Below are positions 5,205 to 7,817 of a DNA stretch of 7,817 bases, piece after piece. This DNA comes from Nitrososphaerales archaeon (GTDB lineage Archaea > Thermoproteota > Nitrososphaeria > Nitrososphaerales > Gagatemarchaeaceae), in assembly GCA_030039515.1 (NCBI GenBank), contig JASHVT010000134.1, forward strand, positions 1 through 7,817. The letters run 5' to 3'. Positions within the stretch are counted from its first letter, which is position 1; every line of letters starts with the position of its first letter. A program made the position numbers and the translations under genes. A model generated the notes under the pieces. The model was not told where the DNA came from and did not search any database. It saw only the letters and a list, made by a program, of their open reading frames with translations.

Positions 5205-6185
5205 TTGTACCAGTTGCAGCCCATCGGCCAGACCTCAGAGAAAGTCAGCGAAGCTGTCGTAGTCGCACAGGACGTCAGGCACAGCTATGACGGAAAGAGC
5301 TTCGCCCTGGACGGGGTGGGCTTCGAGATAAGGAAGGGGGAAGTCTTCGGACTGCTCGGCAAGAACGGAGCGGGAAAGTCCACGCTGATCAAGGTCATGA
5401 CAACCCTGGTCCGGCCGACCTCAGGCAAGCTCACAGTTCTAGGGCTCGACCCTGTCCACGAGGGCCAAAAGGTGAGGGACAGGATAGGAGTGGTCCAGCA
5501 GGCCGAGTCGTTCGACTTCACCTCCGTCCAGGGGAACCTGGACGTATACGGCATACTCTGGGGCGTTCCCAAGGGCGAGAGGGTACGAAGGAGGGAGGAC
5601 CTGATCAAGAGGTTCGACCTAGAGCCTATCAGGAAGCAAAGGTCGTTCGACCTGTCGGGCGGCCAGAAGAGGAGGGTGCAGGTCGCGAGGGAGATGATGC
5701 ACGACATGGACATCCTGTTCCTGGACGAGCCTACGGTGGGGCTCGACGTCATCATGAGGCGCGAGCTGCTCGACTCGATCAGGAACGAAGTGCGCCGGGG
5801 CCTGACTGTCGTGTTCACCACACACAACCTCGAGGAGGCCGACTATCTCTGTGACAGGATCGCAGTCATAGACAAGGGGAAGATCATCGCTCTGGACACA
5901 GTCGCCAACCTGAAGCGCCTCTACGGCGGAAAGAAGACCATCGAGGTGACTGTCGCTGCCGGGTCATCTCCTAACTTCTACTCGAAGCTCAAGGAGAAGC
6001 TGGAGCCTGAGGCGAGCGTAAAGGCCGAAGGGGCCTCCGCCGTTCTCCTGAGTTCTGACACGAAACAGACCCTCCAGACACTTCTTGAGCTGTCCAAGGA
6101 GGAAGGGGTACAGCTGGAGTGGCTGAACGTCCGACAGAACACGCTCGAGGACGTCTTCATCGACTCGATCTCGAGGCCTCACTAG
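5205..6185 (+). CDS. ABC transporter ATP-binding protein, DrrA-like (drug/lipid exporter type)
   Basis: The nucleotide-binding subunit of the second exporter, 326 residues. Motifs: Walker A GKNGAGKST (52-60), Q-loop VVQQ (96-99), signature LSGGQ (150-154), Walker B ILFLDEP (170-176), D-loop GLD (179-181) and switch His207. Residues about 235-326 form the extra C-terminal domain typical of DrrA/CcmA-like ATPases, ending in TLEDVFI (314-320 region), a hallmark of that group. Length matches the family (300-330). All catalytic motifs are intact. Translation starts at TTG 5205 or TTG 5214; the first 17 residues are weakly conserved in type, so the choice does not affect the core. It is the first gene of an operon with the permease gene, whose start lies 2 bp after this stop. 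DrrA-type systems export antibiotics, lipids or glycolipids; the substrate here is unknown. Confidence 0.94.
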   Translation: MYQLQPIGQTSEKVSEAVVVAQDVRHSYDGKSFALDGVGFEIRKGEVFGLLGKNGAGKSTLIKVMTTLVRPTSGKLTVLGLDPVHEGQKVRDRIGVVQQAESFDFTSVQGNLDVYGILWGVPKGERVRRREDLIKRFDLEPIRKQRSFDLSGGQKRRVQVAREMMHDMDILFLDEPTVGLDVIMRRELLDSIRNEVRRGLTVVFTTHNLEEADYLCDRIAVIDKGKIIALDTVANLKRLYGGKKTIEVTVAAGSSPNFYSKLKEKLEPEASVKAEGASAVLLSSDTKQTLQTLLELSKEEGVQLEWLNVRQNTLEDVFIDSISRPH

Positions 6186-6187
6186 CG

Positions 6188-6952
6188 TTGGCAGCTCCCA
6201 GGATTCTCCGCCTGATGTACAGGAACATGGTCGTGAACATAGACCCAGGCACCCTCATCATACTCATAGGCCTCCCTGCGCTGTACCTGGTCTTCTTCGG
6301 GTACGGGTTCCAGTCTCTCGCGTCGGCCTCGTCCGGTACCAGCTACCTCTCATATCTCGCCCCAGGGATCATGGGCTTCCAGTCCGTTATGGCGGGCACT
6401 GTCGGGGGCGGCCTGCTCTGGGCCGACAGAAGGTGGGGGATGCTCGCGCAGCTCCTCGTCGGCCCGTTCACAAGACTGGAGTATCTCCTCGGGATCATGT
6501 TCACGTCGGTCATCTTCGGCCTCGCGGGCGCGTTCGTCATGATGCTAGGGGCTTACGCTCTCCTCGGCGGCTTCCACCTGACGGCCTACGGCCTGTCCGT
6601 CATGTACGGAACGATCCTTCTTGGCTCCATCTTCTTCGGCTCGCTGATGCTGTTCATATCCGCCCTCGTGAAGTCGAACAACGCCTACAACAGCATACAG
6701 ATCCTCGTCCTATTCGTGGTGAACTTTGCGAGCACGGTCTTCTATCCCTTCAGCAGCTCGCTCCCGGTGCCGATTCAGATACTCTTCCGCATCAACCCGT
6801 TGACGTACGTCGCTGACGCTGTGAGGGGAGGCTTTCTCGGGAACCTGACCGCGTTCGACGTCGAGGAGGTCGGCGTCCTGGCTGTGGAGACCCTGGTCTT
6901 CCTCTTCCTTGCGACGCGGGCGTACATGAGGTCGAACGTCTCCTACGAGTAG
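6188..6952 (+). CDS. ABC-2 type permease, DrrB-like
   Basis: The membrane subunit of the second exporter, 254 residues with the TTG start at 6188. Six membrane helices are visible, at roughly 20-41, 55-77, 97-121, 127-152, 165-188 and 228-245. Family motifs are present: YLAPGIMGFQS (56-66) opening helix 2, ADRRWGMLAQLLVGPFTR (79-96) in the first cytoplasmic loop, and NPLTYVADAVRGG (203-215) before the last helix. The frame is open upstream to an ATG at 6119, but that would overlap the ATPase by 67 nt and add a polar stretch foreign to the family. TTG 6188 lies 2 bp past the ATPase stop with GAGG 11 nt before it, and gives a normal N-terminus. ATG 6215 is the other option. It pairs with the upstream DrrA-like ATPase. 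Confidence 0.91.
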   Translation: MAAPRILRLMYRNMVVNIDPGTLIILIGLPALYLVFFGYGFQSLASASSGTSYLSYLAPGIMGFQSVMAGTVGGGLLWADRRWGMLAQLLVGPFTRLEYLLGIMFTSVIFGLAGAFVMMLGAYALLGGFHLTAYGLSVMYGTILLGSIFFGSLMLFISALVKSNNAYNSIQILVLFVVNFASTVFYPFSSSLPVPIQILFRINPLTYVADAVRGGFLGNLTAFDVEEVGVLAVETLVFLFLATRAYMRSNVSYE

Positions 6953-6985
6953 CGTCGGCGCCGGAGTGACCCCGGACCCCGTAGG

Positions 6986-7018
6986 CCTAGAAGAGGCGAG
7001 AGCGGGGCTCGGTCTAGG
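6986..7018 (+). repeat. Imperfect inverted repeat in the intergenic region after the DrrB-like gene
   Basis: CCTAGA (6986-6991) pairs with TCTAGG (7013-7018), and inside it CGAG (6997-7000) pairs with CTCG (7008-7011), giving a two-part hairpin with an asymmetric internal loop. It could be a transcript-end structure or chance in GC-rich sequence. No T-tract follows, so it does not look like a standard archaeal terminator. The rest of the 123-bp gap (6953-7075) holds only the pdxS promoter. Confidence 0.3.
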
Positions 7019-7038
7019 GCGCGGGCACCTCGCTTCGC

Positions 7039-7052
7039 CTTAACTTAATATG
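7039..7052 (+). promoter_or_regulatory. TATA-like promoter box of pdxS
   Basis: TTAACTTAATATG is a marked AT-rich island. The right half (CTTAATAT, about 7044-7051) is centred 28 nt before the ATG at 7076, which predicts a leaderless mRNA and supports that ATG over downstream GTG codons. Confidence 0.6.
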
Positions 7053-7075
7053 ACTGGGTCCTGGCGAGCAGGACC

Positions 7076-7817
7076 ATGATTTCGCTTGCCGGCGAGCCGG
7101 AAGTGGTCGCCTCGAGGGAAAGAGCGGGCGAGTCCAAGGTGGTGGGCACCACCCTGGTGAAGAGGGGGTTCGCTCACATGCTCAAGCACGGCGTTGTGAT
7201 GGACGTGACCACCGTAGAGCAGGCGCAGATAGCCGAGGAGGCAGGGGCGGTCGCGGTCATGGTCCTAGACAAACTCCCCTACGACATCAGACAGCAGGGA
7301 GGGGTCGCAAGGACCGCGAGCATCAGGGTGATCGAGGAGATATTGAACCACGTGACGATACCGGTCATGGCCAAGTGCCGCATCGGCCACATCTACGAAG
7401 CCAAGGTCCTTCAGGAGGCCGGTGTCGACATGATCGACGAGTCGGAGGTCCTTACCCCAGCCGACGAGGAGAGGTTCGTCTGGAAGTGGGAGTACACGAC
7501 TCCTTTTGTGAACGGTGCGAGGGACCTAGGGGAGGCACTTCGCCGGGTCTCTGAAGGGGCGTCGATGATAAGGACGAAGGGAGAGCCGGGGACGGGGAAC
7601 GTGGCGGAGGCTGTCAAGCACGTGAGGGTGCTGAACAACGAGGTGAGGAAGCTCAGGGGCATGTACGAGTCGGGCGACAAGCAGGAGCTGGTCAGGATCT
7701 CCAGAGAGTTCAAGGTGCCTCTCGAGCTCGCCGAGGAGACGGCCAAGCTCGGGCGGCTGCCGGTCGTCAACTTCGCCGCCGGCGGAATCGCGACCCCTGC
7801 GGACGCGGCCCTGATGA
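7076..7817 (+). CDS. pdxS: Pyridoxal 5'-phosphate synthase lyase subunit PdxS, C-terminus cut by window edge
   Basis: Makes pyridoxal 5'-phosphate from ribose 5-phosphate, glyceraldehyde 3-phosphate and ammonia supplied by the glutaminase PdxT; in other organisms it forms a dodecameric (beta/alpha)8 barrel. The window holds 247 codons. Seen: MDVTT with Asp43, VMAKCRIGH with the first substrate lysine Lys100, DESEVLTPADEE (121-132), MIRTKGEPGTGN with the second catalytic lysine Lys168, and PVVNFAAGGIATPADAALM at the edge. Asp43, Lys100 and Lys168 correspond to Asp24, Lys81 and Lys149 of the Bacillus enzyme, so it looks fully active. About 80-90 residues are missing. The N-terminus is about 20 residues longer than in bacteria. 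The segment LDKLPYDIRQQGG replaces the bacterial LERVPADIRAAGG, a conservative change. No pdxT is visible in the window. Confidence 0.96.
   Translation, partial: MISLAGEPEVVASRERAGESKVVGTTLVKRGFAHMLKHGVVMDVTTVEQAQIAEEAGAVAVMVLDKLPYDIRQQGGVARTASIRVIEEILNHVTIPVMAKCRIGHIYEAKVLQEAGVDMIDESEVLTPADEERFVWKWEYTTPFVNGARDLGEALRRVSEGASMIRTKGEPGTGNVAEAVKHVRVLNNEVRKLRGMYESGDKQELVRISREFKVPLELAEETAKLGRLPVVNFAAGGIATPADAALM

Noticed and set aside
5285..5827. Minus-strand open frame of 180 codons opposite the DrrA-like ATPase gene
   Set aside because: It is an antisense shadow of conserved ATPase motifs, Ser/Pro/Arg-rich, with no promoter.
6119..6187. Upstream extension of the DrrB-like permease to an ATG at 6119
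   Set aside because: It would overlap the ATPase by 67 nt and add 23 polar residues unlike the family N-terminus; TTG 6188 fits the operon spacing and topology better.
6953..7075. Possible small RNA (C/D box type) or riboswitch in the gap before pdxS
   Set aside because: No paired C and D boxes or known riboswitch core were seen; a leaderless pdxS transcript would leave no room for a riboswitch.
7411..7770. Minus-strand open frame of 119 codons opposite pdxS
   Set aside because: It is an antisense shadow of strongly conserved PdxS sequence.
1..7817. CRISPR array, insertion sequence, toxin-antitoxin pair or defence system
   Set aside because: No regularly spaced repeats, terminal inverted repeats, transposase, nuclease or toxin motifs were found on either strand.

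Overview
This 7.8 kb window is archaeal chromosome, about 60% GC and tightly packed, with no mobile element, CRISPR array or rRNA. The archaeal assignment rests on several things seen in the sequence. TATA-like boxes (TTAA cores) lie about 27 nt upstream of most start codons, so many transcripts are probably leaderless. GTG and TTG starts are frequent. An archaeal-type phosphosugar mutase and a PdxS are present. A tRNA gene is interrupted by two short insertions that fold into bulge-helix-bulge-like structures. Non-canonical tRNA introns like these are best known from the TACK group (Thermoproteota, including Nitrososphaeria/Thaumarchaeota and Thermoproteales). I infer such a lineage but cannot name a species.

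Layout, left to right. Bases 1-1283 (minus) hold most of a phosphoglucosamine/phosphomannomutase, cut off by the window edge just after its phosphate-binding loop. A 100-bp divergent promoter region separates it from a tRNA-Arg(UCU) gene (1384-1493, plus) with one ~17-18 nt intron in the D-loop and one 18 nt intron in the variable loop. Next is a 191-aa membrane-anchored protein of unknown function (1541-2116, plus), which converges on a two-gene minus-strand operon: an ABC ATPase (4331-3519) and its 467-aa multi-spanning permease (3529-2126), overlapping by 11 bp. Divergent from that operon is a GNAT acetyltransferase resembling diamine/spermidine acetyltransferases (about 4402-4890, plus), and convergent to it a 70-aa two-helix membrane protein (5127-4915, minus). 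A second, unrelated ABC exporter follows on the plus strand: a DrrA-like ATPase (5205-6185) and a DrrB-like permease (about 6188-6952). The window ends inside pdxS (7076 to the edge, plus), the pyridoxal 5'-phosphate synthase lyase subunit.

How the genes fit together: the two ABC pairs are each self-contained exporters or membrane-remodelling systems with unknown substrates. The mutase and PdxS are housekeeping genes for cell-envelope sugar precursors and vitamin B6. Most other neighbours are separately promoted single genes, and nothing suggests one large pathway. The most notable element is the doubly interrupted tRNA-Arg gene, where each intron carries a copy of one strand of a tRNA stem and so can compete with the mature fold before splicing.
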